DNA of 33,272 nucleotides from an uncultured Clostridia bacterium (GCA_944363045.1 CALVTT010000017.1:1-33272); one strand, 5' to 3'; shown: positions 20,408-29,619, numbered from the stretch's first letter. Notes: generated by a model not told the origin, from the sequence alone. A program made the numbers and translations.

Positions 20408-22792
20408 ATGAAACGCAAACTTTTTACCCTGCTTGCGGCGGTGGGCTGCGCTGCATTCCTCTTCGCGGGGCTTGCCGCCTGTAAGGACGATCCTAATGCC
20501 GACAGCCTCATGCTCCACCTCGCCTTTGACGAGGGGCAGGGCACCGTGGTGACGGACAGCTCCCAAAACGTCGCAGACGCCGAGCTCCGCTACGTCTTCA
20601 ACGACCCCGTCTATCAGGCGGAGCCGCAGGATCCGCAGTGGCGGCAGACGGGCGTTATCGGCGGCTCGCTGCTGATGGACGGCTATTCCAACTACGTTCG
20701 TTACAGCGAGGACGACATCCTCCTCTCGGGCAGCGCCCTTACCCTGTCGGCATGGATCGCGCCGCGTATGTTCGAGTGGGACGACCCCAACGCCGCCGCA
20801 AACGGCACGGAATTTTTGACCGCCGTCGTCAGTCAGTACGACGAGGCGGGCAATGCGGGCGCGCTGCTCGGCTATCACCGCCACGGCGCGTGGAGCTTCC
20901 AAGTGGGCATCGGCGACCGCTTCGTCAAACTGTGGGACGACGGCCACCCCATCCAAAAGTACGAGTGGAACCACATCGCCGCCACCTTCGACGGCGCGAC
21001 GGGACAAATGGCGATGTATCTGAACGGCGAAAAGATCGCCTCGCGCACCGTCTATGAGGGGGCTTCCGTCGAAGCCTGCCCGACGTGGCTGTATATCGGC
21101 CGCAACAGCGACAGCAACACCGTCGGCTCGGCGACCTGCAATATGCACTCCGGGCTCATCGACGAGGTGAAAATTTATAATGCGGCGGTGAGTGAGGAGG
21201 ACATCCGCGCCCAATACGAGGCGGGGCTCGTGGACGGCAAAGTGCCCGAGATCGCCTTCGAGGACATCTGGCTGCAAAATATCCTCACCGAGGACTATCA
21301 CAAGCCGCAGTACCACGGCGGGCCCTATCAGCATTGGATGAACGAGCCGCACGCGCCCTTCTACTACAACGGCAAGTACCACCTCTTCTTCCAATTCAAC
21401 ATCAACGGCCCCTACTTCAAGAACATCTGCTGGGGGCACCTCGTCTCCGACGACATGGTCAACTGGACGCCCCTCAAAGAGGTCATCACGCCGACGGCGG
21501 GGACGGTCGCGCCCGACGGCATCTGGTCGGGCGGGGCTGCCTACGACGTAGACGGTTCCCCCGTGCTCTTTTTCACGGCGGGCAACGACAGCTGGGCGTC
21601 CTCGGGCGACGGGCTCGTCGGCAACCAGAACATCGGCATCGCAAGACCCAAAGATCTCTCCGACCCCAACCTCACCGAATGGGTGGTGGACGAGGAGTAC
21701 GCCGTCAAACAGCAGGCGGGTCAGGGCAGGAGCGGCGACTTCCGCGACGCCTACGTCTATCAGGAGACGGAGGACGGCGTGACGACGTGGTATATGCTCA
21801 TCTGCTCGCACTCCAATAACTCTTCGGGCGGCACGGCGCTCCTTTATAAGACGGACAGCACCAAGAGCGACTACTTCCATAATTGGTCGTACGAGGGTCA
21901 GCTCTACACCATCCCTAATCAGCCCGCCATGTACGGCGAGACGTGGGAGCTCCCCGTGCTCTTTCCCATCGAGAACGAGGCGGGCACGCAGGAGAAGTGG
22001 TTCTTTGCCTTCTCCCCCGCGCCGGCGGACAGGGCGGACAACGACATCTTCTATCTTCTCGGCACCTTTGATGGCTCCCGCTTTGTGCCCGAGGAGGGCT
22101 TCGGCGAGCCCCGCCGCCTCGACTTCGGCAACAACGTCTTCACGGGCCCGAGCGCCTTCTTCGATCCCGCCAGCGAAAGCTGGTATATGTTCTCCATCAT
22201 GCAGGACCAGCGGCTCGCCAACGACCAGATCCAATCGGGCTGGGCGCACACCGTCGGGCTTGCGCGCGAGGTCTATTTAAGCGACGACGGCAGCGAGGCG
22301 TGCATCCGCCCCGTGGACGCGCTCGAGAAGTACGAGGGCGAAGTGTATGCCGACGAGAGCACGGAGATGACCGTCTCCGAAGCCAACGAGGCGCTTGAGG
22401 GCGTGAAGGGCGATATGCTGCACATAAAGATCACCTTCCGCGTGCAGGAGGGAGCCGTTCCCCGCTTCGGGATGCGCCTTCGCGTCGGCAGCGAGGAATA
22501 CACCGAATATTACTACGACGCGGCATCGCAAAAGCTGGGCGTCATCACGACGTTCGCGGGCGATCAGAATATCTACGGCGACTTCAACGACGCCTATAAG
22601 ATGAAGGCGGACGGCACCATGACGATGGAATTCTATCTCGACCGTTCGCTCATCGAGGGCTTCTTTGACGACAGCAAGGCGGTCACGGCGCGCGTCTATC
22701 CCACCGACCGCTCGGCGCTGGGGCTTGCGGTGTTCGGCGAGAACGTCACCGTCACCGGGCTCTACGTCGCCTCCATGAACTCCATCTATTAA
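20408..22792 (+). CDS. Surface GH32 family glycoside hydrolase with LamG-like domain, non-canonical active site
   Basis: Predicted 794-residue lipoprotein (lipobox LAAC, Cys25) acting on fructans outside the cell. Residues about 35-280 form a LamG/concanavalin A-like domain (LHLAFDEGQGTVVTDSS, LTLSAWIAP, YEWNHIAATFDGATGQMAMYLNG, SGLIDEVKIYNAAVSEEDI). The GH32 catalytic five-blade propeller starts near 305, with a C-terminal beta-sandwich (SLIEGFFDDSKAVTARVYP). The usual WMNDPNG nucleophile motif reads HWMNEPHAP (Glu313 for Asp), RDP reads FRDAY (Asp447), and the acid/base motif EC-P reads WELPVLF (Glu514). It may be an unusual clade with altered specificity or a weak enzyme. Located between the permeases and a canonical cytoplasmic GH32. 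Confidence 0.88.
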   Translation: MKRKLFTLLAAVGCAAFLFAGLAACKDDPNADSLMLHLAFDEGQGTVVTDSSQNVADAELRYVFNDPVYQAEPQDPQWRQTGVIGGSLLMDGYSNYVRYSEDDILLSGSALTLSAWIAPRMFEWDDPNAAANGTEFLTAVVSQYDEAGNAGALLGYHRHGAWSFQVGIGDRFVKLWDDGHPIQKYEWNHIAATFDGATGQMAMYLNGEKIASRTVYEGASVEACPTWLYIGRNSDSNTVGSATCNMHSGLIDEVKIYNAAVSEEDIRAQYEAGLVDGKVPEIAFEDIWLQNILTEDYHKPQYHGGPYQHWMNEPHAPFYYNGKYHLFFQFNINGPYFKNICWGHLVSDDMVNWTPLKEVITPTAGTVAPDGIWSGGAAYDVDGSPVLFFTAGNDSWASSGDGLVGNQNIGIARPKDLSDPNLTEWVVDEEYAVKQQAGQGRSGDFRDAYVYQETEDGVTTWYMLICSHSNNSSGGTALLYKTDSTKSDYFHNWSYEGQLYTIPNQPAMYGETWELPVLFPIENEAGTQEKWFFAFSPAPADRADNDIFYLLGTFDGSRFVPEEGFGEPRRLDFGNNVFTGPSAFFDPASESWYMFSIMQDQRLANDQIQSGWAHTVGLAREVYLSDDGSEACIRPVDALEKYEGEVYADESTEMTVSEANEALEGVKGDMLHIKITFRVQEGAVPRFGMRLRVGSEEYTEYYYDAASQKLGVITTFAGDQNIYGDFNDAYKMKADGTMTMEFYLDRSLIEGFFDDSKAVTARVYPTDRSALGLAVFGENVTVTGLYVASMNSIY

Positions 22793-22804
22793 AGAGAGGA
22801 CAGT

Positions 22805-24337
22805 ATGCAAAAAAAACGAGCTTGTACCCTTCGTGCGGATCAAAGTCACAATCCCCCTATCTCGTCAGACTTACTGCACCGTGCGGAGACGTATATCGCA
22901 GAGCGTGCGGGTATGGCGGAAGAAAAATACCGCCATACCTACCACGCGATGGCGCCCGTCGGCTGGATGAACGATCCCAACGGGTTCTGTTACGCCCTCG
23001 GGAAATACCATGTATTCCATCAATTCCACCCTTACGCGACTTCCTGGGGTCCCATGCATTGGGGGCACTACGTCTCGGACGACCTCATCCGCTGGGAGCT
23101 GCTGCCGCCGGCGCTCGCGCCCGATATGCCCTACGACAAGGACGGCTGTTTTTCGGGCTCCGCGATGGAAAAGGACGGCGCGCTCTATCTTCTGTACACC
23201 GCCGTTGCCGACGGAAAGCAGCAGCAGGCGCTCGCCCGCTCCCTCGACGGCGTCCGTTTTGAAAAGCTGGGCATCGTCATCGGCGAGGACGACCTCCCGC
23301 GCGACTGTTCGGCGGCGGATTTCCGCGATCCCTATGTGTTTTGCCGCGGAGGGAAGTACTACTGCCTTGTCGGCTGCAAACACGCGGACGGCGACGGCGC
23401 GGTGCTTTTGTACCGCTCCGACGATCTTGTGCGGTGGAGCTATGTCGGCAGGGCATGGAAGGACGGCCGCACGCACAGCGGCATCTATGAATGCCCCGCG
23501 TTCGCCTCTTTCGGCGATACCGATGCCCTCTTCGTCAGCCCGCAGTTCCTGGAATCGGACGGCGTGCAGTACGAAAATATCCACGCCAATATGTACCTTC
23601 TCGGCAGGCTCGACCTCTCGACGGGAGAATTCCACCGCACTTCGGAACACGAGGCGGACGGCGGCTTTGATTTCTATGCCGCGCAGACGGCGCCGCCCCT
23701 GCCCGACGGCAGGATCGTCATGATGGCGTGGATGCAGATGTGGGACCGCTCCTTCCCCACCGCCCCCTACGGCTGGGTGGGCGCGCTCACCCTGCCGCGC
23801 GAGCTCACTTTTAGGGAGGGAAAGCTCTTTCAGGCTCCCGTGCGCGAGATCGAGCGCTACCGCACGGACGCGGTGCGCTGCGAGGAGGCGGAAGTGGACG
23901 GCACGCTGCGCATCGACGGCATCGAGGGCGATACCGTTGAGCTTTCCTTCGAGCTCGACCTCGGCGCTTCGGCGCGGGCGGGCGTCAAAGTGTTCTCAGG
24001 CGGCGGTTCGGAGACTTCTATCTACTACGACCGCGCCAAGGAGCTCGTCGTTTTCGACCGTTCGCGCATGGGCACGCTCATCAAGACGGCGCCCTGCGAA
24101 CACGACAGCGACGTGCGGCACGCCCGCATCCGCGCGGAAGGCAACGTGCTTCAAATGCGGCTGTTTTTGGACGTCTCCTCGTGCGAGGTGTTCCTCGGCG
24201 GCGGAGAGCAGGTCATGACGGGCAACGTCTACTCGGAGGGGAAGGGCATCGAGTTCTTCTCCGAAGGCGGCAGGGCGACGGTGCGTCGGGTGGAAAAATA
24301 TACCATTTCCGTTCCGCACGGCAGTCCCAAACTTTAA
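22805..24337 (+). CDS. GH32 beta-fructofuranosidase (sucrose/fructo-oligosaccharide hydrolase), cytoplasmic
   Basis: Predicted 510-residue enzyme cleaving terminal beta-fructose from sucrose, sucrose-6-phosphate or short fructans. There is no signal peptide or lipobox, so it is probably cytoplasmic and acts on imported sugar. The catalytic triad is canonical: nucleophile Asp57 in GWMNDPNGF, transition-state stabiliser Asp175 in FRDPYVF, and acid/base Glu229 in YECPAF. The C-terminal beta-sandwich is seen in RLFLDVSSCEVFLGGGEQVMTG. It resembles SacA/ScrB enzymes. Imported sugar is not obviously phosphorylated by an ABC system, so free sucrose or kestose-type oligosaccharides are likelier substrates. 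GAGAGGAC precedes the start. Confidence 0.93.
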   Translation: MQKKRACTLRADQSHNPPISSDLLHRAETYIAERAGMAEEKYRHTYHAMAPVGWMNDPNGFCYALGKYHVFHQFHPYATSWGPMHWGHYVSDDLIRWELLPPALAPDMPYDKDGCFSGSAMEKDGALYLLYTAVADGKQQQALARSLDGVRFEKLGIVIGEDDLPRDCSAADFRDPYVFCRGGKYYCLVGCKHADGDGAVLLYRSDDLVRWSYVGRAWKDGRTHSGIYECPAFASFGDTDALFVSPQFLESDGVQYENIHANMYLLGRLDLSTGEFHRTSEHEADGGFDFYAAQTAPPLPDGRIVMMAWMQMWDRSFPTAPYGWVGALTLPRELTFREGKLFQAPVREIERYRTDAVRCEEAEVDGTLRIDGIEGDTVELSFELDLGASARAGVKVFSGGGSETSIYYDRAKELVVFDRSRMGTLIKTAPCEHDSDVRHARIRAEGNVLQMRLFLDVSSCEVFLGGGEQVMTGNVYSEGKGIEFFSEGGRATVRRVEKYTISVPHGSPKL

Positions 24338-24360
24338 CATCAAAAAATCAGGAGGAAGCT

Positions 24361-27300
24361 ATGAGAAAGAAACTTTGTATCCTTGTGGGCGCTGCCCTGT
24401 TCGCCTCGATGGCGCTCGGGCTTGCGGCGTGCAAGGAGCAGGAACAGGAGCCCGTCATTCACGACGACATCGTAAACGGCGGCTTCGAGGAGGCGGTCGG
24501 GAGCCTTACGGGCTGGACGAAGGAGGGCAACGCCTTCGGCGCTTCGGGCGTCGTAGATAAGACGGCATCCTACTACGGCAATGTCGAGGTCGGCAAGGCG
24601 GGCAACAACTTTTTCGACGGGCTGGAGGGCGGCAACGCCTCCTTCACGGGCACGCTCACGAGCGACGTCTTCACGCTGGGCGGCACGGGCAAGATCGGCT
24701 TTTTGCTGGGCGCCGCCAAGGACGGCGAAAAGTGCTATGTGGAATTCTTTGAACAGGGGAACGACACGGCGCTCGCCCGCGTCACCAACACGGCGTTTGC
24801 CGAACCCTTCGTCACCAACCAGATGATCCGCAATATCGTCGATCTCTCCGCACACATCGGCAAGAACATCTATATCCGCATCACGGACAACGACGACGGC
24901 AGAGACCGCGACTACGCCTATATGATCTTCGACGACTTCGTCATGTATAAGACGGAGGACGAAGTGCAGAAGGCGGAAAAGGAGCGGGAGGATAAGCTCG
25001 CGCTCATCGGGATGCCCGCTTTCAGCGACGATACGCCCGAGGCGCTCACCATCAAGAACGGCAATTTTGAGGAAGGGCTCACAAATTGGCAGGTGCTCTC
25101 GGGCACGGCCTTCCTCAATCTCAACATTTCCGCCTCAGACTTAAAATTCTGGGAGACGCGCGACTTCAACGCCGAGGGAGAGCGCTTCCTCAACGGCTAT
25201 GCGACGGGCGAAAATTTGCGCGGCGAGCTGCGCTCCACCACCTTCACGCTGGGCGGTGACGGCGTCATCAGCCTGCTTTTGGGCGGCTCCTCGCAGCGTC
25301 AGATCTACGTTGCCGTCTGCCTTGCCGAGGATGCGGGCGATAAGAAGGCGGGCGATGAGATCGCGACGGTCTCCCCGAGCGAGCACTTCGTCGACCCCGA
25401 ACTCTCCGAGAACATGGTGCGCAAGTACATCAAGCTCGGCGAAGAGTACATGGGCAAAAAGCTGTATATCAAGATCGTCGACGACGCGGCAAGCGGCCCC
25501 TTCGGCTCCGTCACAGTGGACGACATCCGCACGAGCATGACGGAGGAGGAGACGCTCGATCTGATGCTTGCCGACTACGAGTGGGCGTTCTCCCTCGGCA
25601 ACGACAGCGTGGCGCAGGCGACGCAGCAGTACTATACCGACTATCAATATCCCTACGCGCTGCCCGTGTTCCGCTTCGAGACGCAGGCACAGAACGCCTA
25701 TCTTACGGCGGGGGAGGAGCCCGTCGATCTCAACAAGTACATCGAAGGCGTCAGCGCCGTCTACGGCGACGCCGACATGAGCGAGACGGTGTATTCCGTC
25801 GTCAAACTGACGGACGGCACGCAGGAAGTGACGGAAGGCCTCGATGCGGTCGTCCTCAATACGCCCGGGCTCTACACCGTCACCTACCGCGCGGCGTACA
25901 ATTCCCTCACCGTGGAGGAGACCTTCTATTTGGAAGTCGTCGAGGAGAACGATCTGCCCAACAAGAGCTTCGAGATGGGCGATCTCACCGGCTGGACGGT
26001 GGAGGGCGAAGGCGCCGCCGTCACCAACAACAAGGTGTTCTGGGAGGCAGACGCCAACTTCTTCGATATGAACGGGCAGACGGTGCAGTACTATCAGCAG
26101 GAAGGGGAGTACTTCCTCATCACCGACGAGGGGAGGACTTCCGCCGTCAAGAGCGGCGTCTTTACCGTCGCGGAGGACGGCATCATCACCTTCAAGTTCG
26201 GCATCGCTAAAAACGCCGTCAGCTATGTGGCGCTCTGCGACGCGGAGACGGACGAGGAGCTCATCAAGGTGGACAACACCGCCTACTTCAACGATCCGCT
26301 TTTGGCGCAGGTCATGCTCCGCCGCTTTATGTATGCGCAGCCCTACATCGGCCGCGAAGTCTATCTCAAGATCGTAGACGGCGCCACGAGCGACTTCGGC
26401 TTCCTCAACTTCGACGATCTGCGCATCAACCTCACTGCGGCGGAGGCGGAGGAACTGCTCGCGTCGGAAAAGCAATGGGCGGCTTCCTATCGGCAGGACG
26501 TCCTCGATTCCGATGCGGCAATGGGAGGACGCACCAAAGAGATCGTAAGCGCCGTCCGCAGCTACTATGCGAACCTTACGCTGGAAGATATCGGCGGCAT
26601 TACCATCGTCACGCCCGTTGCCAATCAGACGGCGGCGGTGGGAACGGCGGACCTTACGGCGTACCTTGCAGATGCCGAGGCATTTATGATCGGAGCGGAC
26701 GCGGATGAACTTTCGGCAAGCATCGTCAAAGTTGCAAAGGACGACGGCAGCGAAGCTACGGATGGGTTTACGGCGTTTGAACTCACTTCCGGTAGCTACA
26801 CCGTGACCTACCGCTTTACGCACGCGGAGAGCGGCAAGTATGCCGAGGCGACCTTCACGATCGTCGTTTCAAGTGCCAATCAGATCGTCAACGGAGGATT
26901 CGAGACGGGCGACCTCACGGGCTGGACATACGTGCAGGGTACGGAGGACGGTCAGGTGGACGGCGCGAATGCCGTCAAATCGGATGCCACTTTCTGGGCG
27001 GAGCAGATCCCCTTCAACCAGGGCGGCAACTATCACTTCCACGGCTGGACGGCAAATCCCACCGAGGCAAACGCCTACAAGATCACTTCCTCCACATTCA
27101 CGCTCGCGGGCAGCGGCTTCATCAGTTTCAAGATGGGCGGTGCCAATGCGCAGGTCAAGGTGTTCAAGGCAGACGGTACGCAGATCGCCGAGTATAACAA
27201 TACCGAGTATGCCGATGTCAACTTCCCCTATGTGGAACTTGGCAGCCGCAACGGGACGATGACCACATTTGTCGCCGATCTCTCCGCATACCTGGGCGAA

Positions 27301-27555
27301 GAGCTTTACATCGAGCTGCACGACAAGGGCGAAGGCGCCTGGGGCGTTGCCTTCTTCGATGACATCGTCACCTATTACGAGACGGCGCCCGTCGTCTCCG
27401 AAATGTACGATACCGTCATGGCGCGTCAGCGCGTTGAGACGGGCACGGACGAAAACGGCGACCCGATCTATGCGCAGGCAGCCGAGGCAACGGAATATCG
27501 GCTCGCATGGAAGACGGCGATCAATGCCTATCAAGTACCTGCGGACGGGCAGTAG
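24361..27555 (+). CDS. Large multi-domain lipoprotein with four carbohydrate-binding-like repeats
   Basis: Predicted 1064-residue surface lipoprotein (lipobox LAAC, Cys24) with no catalytic motif. The start at 24361 follows AGGAGG; the frame is open further upstream but lies inside the GH32 gene. Four jelly-roll-like repeats begin with NGGFEE (about 38), NGNFEEGLTNW (about 231), NKSFEMGDLTGW (about 534) and NGGFETGDLTGW (about 841). Each continues with a STFTLGG-type and an FDDI-type strand. Two Ig-like domains with LYTVTYR or SYTVTYR lie between repeats 2-3 and 3-4. The repeats look like the modules attached to levanases. Inferred role: holding fructan at the cell surface for the GH32 and the binding protein. 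Confidence 0.8.
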   Translation: MRKKLCILVGAALFASMALGLAACKEQEQEPVIHDDIVNGGFEEAVGSLTGWTKEGNAFGASGVVDKTASYYGNVEVGKAGNNFFDGLEGGNASFTGTLTSDVFTLGGTGKIGFLLGAAKDGEKCYVEFFEQGNDTALARVTNTAFAEPFVTNQMIRNIVDLSAHIGKNIYIRITDNDDGRDRDYAYMIFDDFVMYKTEDEVQKAEKEREDKLALIGMPAFSDDTPEALTIKNGNFEEGLTNWQVLSGTAFLNLNISASDLKFWETRDFNAEGERFLNGYATGENLRGELRSTTFTLGGDGVISLLLGGSSQRQIYVAVCLAEDAGDKKAGDEIATVSPSEHFVDPELSENMVRKYIKLGEEYMGKKLYIKIVDDAASGPFGSVTVDDIRTSMTEEETLDLMLADYEWAFSLGNDSVAQATQQYYTDYQYPYALPVFRFETQAQNAYLTAGEEPVDLNKYIEGVSAVYGDADMSETVYSVVKLTDGTQEVTEGLDAVVLNTPGLYTVTYRAAYNSLTVEETFYLEVVEENDLPNKSFEMGDLTGWTVEGEGAAVTNNKVFWEADANFFDMNGQTVQYYQQEGEYFLITDEGRTSAVKSGVFTVAEDGIITFKFGIAKNAVSYVALCDAETDEELIKVDNTAYFNDPLLAQVMLRRFMYAQPYIGREVYLKIVDGATSDFGFLNFDDLRINLTAAEAEELLASEKQWAASYRQDVLDSDAAMGGRTKEIVSAVRSYYANLTLEDIGGITIVTPVANQTAAVGTADLTAYLADAEAFMIGADADELSASIVKVAKDDGSEATDGFTAFELTSGSYTVTYRFTHAESGKYAEATFTIVVSSANQIVNGGFETGDLTGWTYVQGTEDGQVDGANAVKSDATFWAEQIPFNQGGNYHFHGWTANPTEANAYKITSSTFTLAGSGFISFKMGGANAQVKVFKADGTQIAEYNNTEYADVNFPYVELGSRNGTMTTFVADLSAYLGEELYIELHDKGEGAWGVAFFDDIVTYYETAPVVSEMYDTVMARQRVETGTDENGDPIYAQAAEATEYRLAWKTAINAYQVPADGQ

Positions 27556-27570
27556 AGCATATAAGCCCGC

Positions 27571-27599
27571 TTGACAATCTTTGGAGAGAGGACTATAAT
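27571..27599 (+). promoter_or_regulatory. Promoter of the lacI-type regulator
   Basis: TTGACA (27571-27576), a 17-base spacer and TATAAT (27594-27599). Transcription would start near 27606, inside the operator at 27599-27613. It lies 16 bases after the end of the large lipoprotein gene. Confidence 0.85.
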
Positions 27600-27613
27600 G
27601 GAAACGATTTCCA
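27599..27613. promoter_or_regulatory. Operator at the lacI promoter
   Basis: TGGAAACGATTTCCA, arms TGGAAA/TTTCCA around a CGA centre. It overlaps the -10 box and transcription start. It is the same half-site as the operators at 16998 and 17031, so the regulator probably represses itself. Confidence 0.8.
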
Positions 27614-27633
27614 AAAGTTGGCAGGTAATGGCG

Positions 27634-28599
27634 ATGGTGACTATCAAAGATGTTGCAAAAGAGGCAGGCGTGGGCGTGGGAACAGCCTCCCGCGCCCTGA
27701 CCGGCAGGGGCGCCGTGCATCCCGATACCAAGGCAAAGGTGGATGCGGCGGCAAAAAAACTCGGCTTTGTGCCCAATCAGCTGGCGCGCAATTTCAAAAT
27801 GCGCGCAACGATGTGCGTCGCCATCATCATTCCCACTGTCTTTCACCCCTTCTTTGCCAAGATCGTCCACTATTGCGAGTTGGAGCTTTTTAAGCTCGGT
27901 TATCGGCTCATCGTCGTCAATTCGCAGGACGACGTCGGCAAGGAGACGCAGATGCTCAACATGATCCGCCAGCAGCGCGTGGACGGCATCATCTTCATCA
28001 CCCACTACGAGCACGACGACATCGACCCCAACCTTCCCATCGTCTCCATCGACAGGCACGTCGGCTCGGGCTTCCCCTACGTCACGAGCAACAACTACGC
28101 GGCGAGCCGCGAGGCCGTCAAGAGCCTCATCGACAGCGGCGCCAAGAAGATCGGCTGCGTGTGCGGCGCGACGGCGGTCATCTCGGGGACGCGCCACCGC
28201 TACGAGGCGTACACCGACCTCATGAACGAGTACGGCCGCCCCGTGTGGCTCTTAAAGCCGCTTTTCAAGCACGGGCAGGAGATGGAGGTCATGCGCGAGT
28301 ATTTCAGGCAGCATCCCGAGACGGACGCCCTCTTCACGGGCAGCGATATGCTGGCATCCGCCGCCTATCACGTCGCCCGCGAGCGGGGGATGCGCGTTCC
28401 CGAGGATCTGCAGATCATCGGCTACGACGGGGTGCTCGACGCCTGGGAGACGCACCCCAAACTTACCACGGTGCGGCAGGACGTGCCTAAGATGGCGCAC
28501 GCCGTCGTGGAACTTTTGATGAATCGCATCCACGGAGAGGAGGCGCCGCCGCGCGTCGAGATCCCCGCGGCCCTCGTCAAGGGGGAGACGACGCGCTGA
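27634..28599 (+). CDS. LacI-family transcriptional repressor of the fructan locus
   Basis: Predicted 321-residue sugar-sensing repressor. The N-terminus MVTIKDVAKEAGVGVGTASRALTG is a classical LacI HTH followed by the hinge KKLGFVPNQLARNFK. The rest is a periplasmic-binding-protein-like sensor (VAIIIPTVFHPFFAKIVHY, GIIFITHYE, ALFTGSDMLASAAYHVARERG, IIGYDGV). The start at 27634 is chosen because GGCAGG sits eight bases upstream; the ATGs at 27571 and 27598 lie in or above the promoter, before the transcription start. Operators at 16998, 17031 and 27599 fit control of the upstream operon and of itself. The inducer is unknown, likely a fructose-containing sugar. Confidence 0.9.
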   Translation: MVTIKDVAKEAGVGVGTASRALTGRGAVHPDTKAKVDAAAKKLGFVPNQLARNFKMRATMCVAIIIPTVFHPFFAKIVHYCELELFKLGYRLIVVNSQDDVGKETQMLNMIRQQRVDGIIFITHYEHDDIDPNLPIVSIDRHVGSGFPYVTSNNYAASREAVKSLIDSGAKKIGCVCGATAVISGTRHRYEAYTDLMNEYGRPVWLLKPLFKHGQEMEVMREYFRQHPETDALFTGSDMLASAAYHVARERGMRVPEDLQIIGYDGVLDAWETHPKLTTVRQDVPKMAHAVVELLMNRIHGEEAPPRVEIPAALVKGETTR

Positions 28600-28615
28600 A
28601 AGAGAGGAAACGAAT

Positions 28616-29515
28616 ATGATCCTTTGTGTTGGAGAAATTTTATGTGATATGACAGGCAGCGTGCAGGGCGGCAGGACGGTCTACGAACAGAATGCGGGCG
28701 GTGCGCCCTTCAACGTGGCGTGCGCCGCGGCAAAGTTCGGGGCGGAGACCGCCTTTATAGGCTGCGTCGGCGACGACCTTGTGGGGGCCTTCCTCGAACG
28801 CTTCGCCCGCGCGCAGGGCTTAAAAGAATTGTACCTGCGCCGCGACCCCCGCCGCAATACGACGCTCGCCTTTGTCGCCCTCGACGAACACGGCGACCGC
28901 TCCTTCTGCTTTTACAGGAAGAACACCGCGGACTATCACCTTCCCGCCGTGTCCGACGATCTGCTCGGGCGGGCGCACATCGTGCACGTCGGCTCCCTGA
29001 TGCTGAGCGAGCGGACGGGGCGGGCGTATGCCGCAGAACTTATGCGCCGCGCGCACGAGGCGGGGAAGCTCCTAAGCTTCGACGTCAACTTCCGTTCGGA
29101 CATCTTCCGCAATACGCAGGCGGCGGTGAACATCTACCGCGAGATCATCGCCCTTGCCGATATCGTCAAGTTCTCGGAGGACGAGGTGAAGATCTTCGGC
29201 GAGGACTACGTTTCGGGCTTCCCCGAAAAGCTCGTCTTCGTGACGCTGGGGAAGCGGGGCGCCGAGTGGCGTTTTCACGGCGAGAGGCATGCGCTTCCGA
29301 CCATCGACATAAGACCCGTCGATACGACGGGCGCGGGCGACGCCTTTTATGCGGGCGTGCTCTCGCAGCTGGACGGGGTCGCTCAAGGCCGCTGGACGGC
29401 GGAGACGTTGGATAAAGCGCTTGCCTACGGCAACGTGACGGGCGCGCTCAATACGCTCGGCCACGGCGCCGTCGATCACCTCCCGTCGCGCGAAGACATC
29501 GCCCGCTGGCTGTAA
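28616..29515 (+). CDS. scrK: Fructokinase, PfkB (ribokinase) family
   Basis: Predicted 299-residue cytoplasmic kinase, likely making fructose-6-phosphate from the fructose released by GH32. PfkB signatures: the GGAPFNVACAAAKFGAETAFIGCVGDD N-terminal motif, KLLSFDVNFR, and the C-terminal DTTGAGDAF with catalytic base Asp242. GAGAGGAAA precedes the start, which lies 16 bases after lacI, so it is probably co-transcribed with it. The sugar specificity is inferred from locus context; related ribokinase-like enzymes with other substrates share these motifs. A terminator follows at 29620. Confidence 0.88.
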   Translation: MILCVGEILCDMTGSVQGGRTVYEQNAGGAPFNVACAAAKFGAETAFIGCVGDDLVGAFLERFARAQGLKELYLRRDPRRNTTLAFVALDEHGDRSFCFYRKNTADYHLPAVSDDLLGRAHIVHVGSLMLSERTGRAYAAELMRRAHEAGKLLSFDVNFRSDIFRNTQAAVNIYREIIALADIVKFSEDEVKIFGEDYVSGFPEKLVFVTLGKRGAEWRFHGERHALPTIDIRPVDTTGAGDAFYAGVLSQLDGVAQGRWTAETLDKALAYGNVTGALNTLGHGAVDHLPSREDIARWL

Positions 29516-29619
29516 AAAGTGTGTAAGAAAAGACCCGATAGAACGCATCGCAAGGAGGCAGGGCTTGCCGCCGGCGAGAGCGTGAAAAAGTTCGGCTGAC
29601 CCAAAAGCAAAAAGAAAGT

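Noticed and set aside
19724-22249. Long open frame on the minus strand (841 codons) opposite the permease and GH32 genes
   Set aside because: Shadow of GC-rich codon use in real + strand genes. Its translation is Arg/His/Val-rich with no domain, and the + strand genes have clear motifs and ribosome binding sites.
24181-24360. Upstream extension of the large lipoprotein frame
   Set aside because: It lies inside the GH32 gene in another frame; the ATG at 24361 has AGGAGG and a proper lipoprotein signal.
25141-26823. Minus-strand open frame of 560 codons opposite the large lipoprotein
   Set aside because: Same cause; it follows the reverse of the repeat-containing coding sequence and has no ribosome binding site or known motif.
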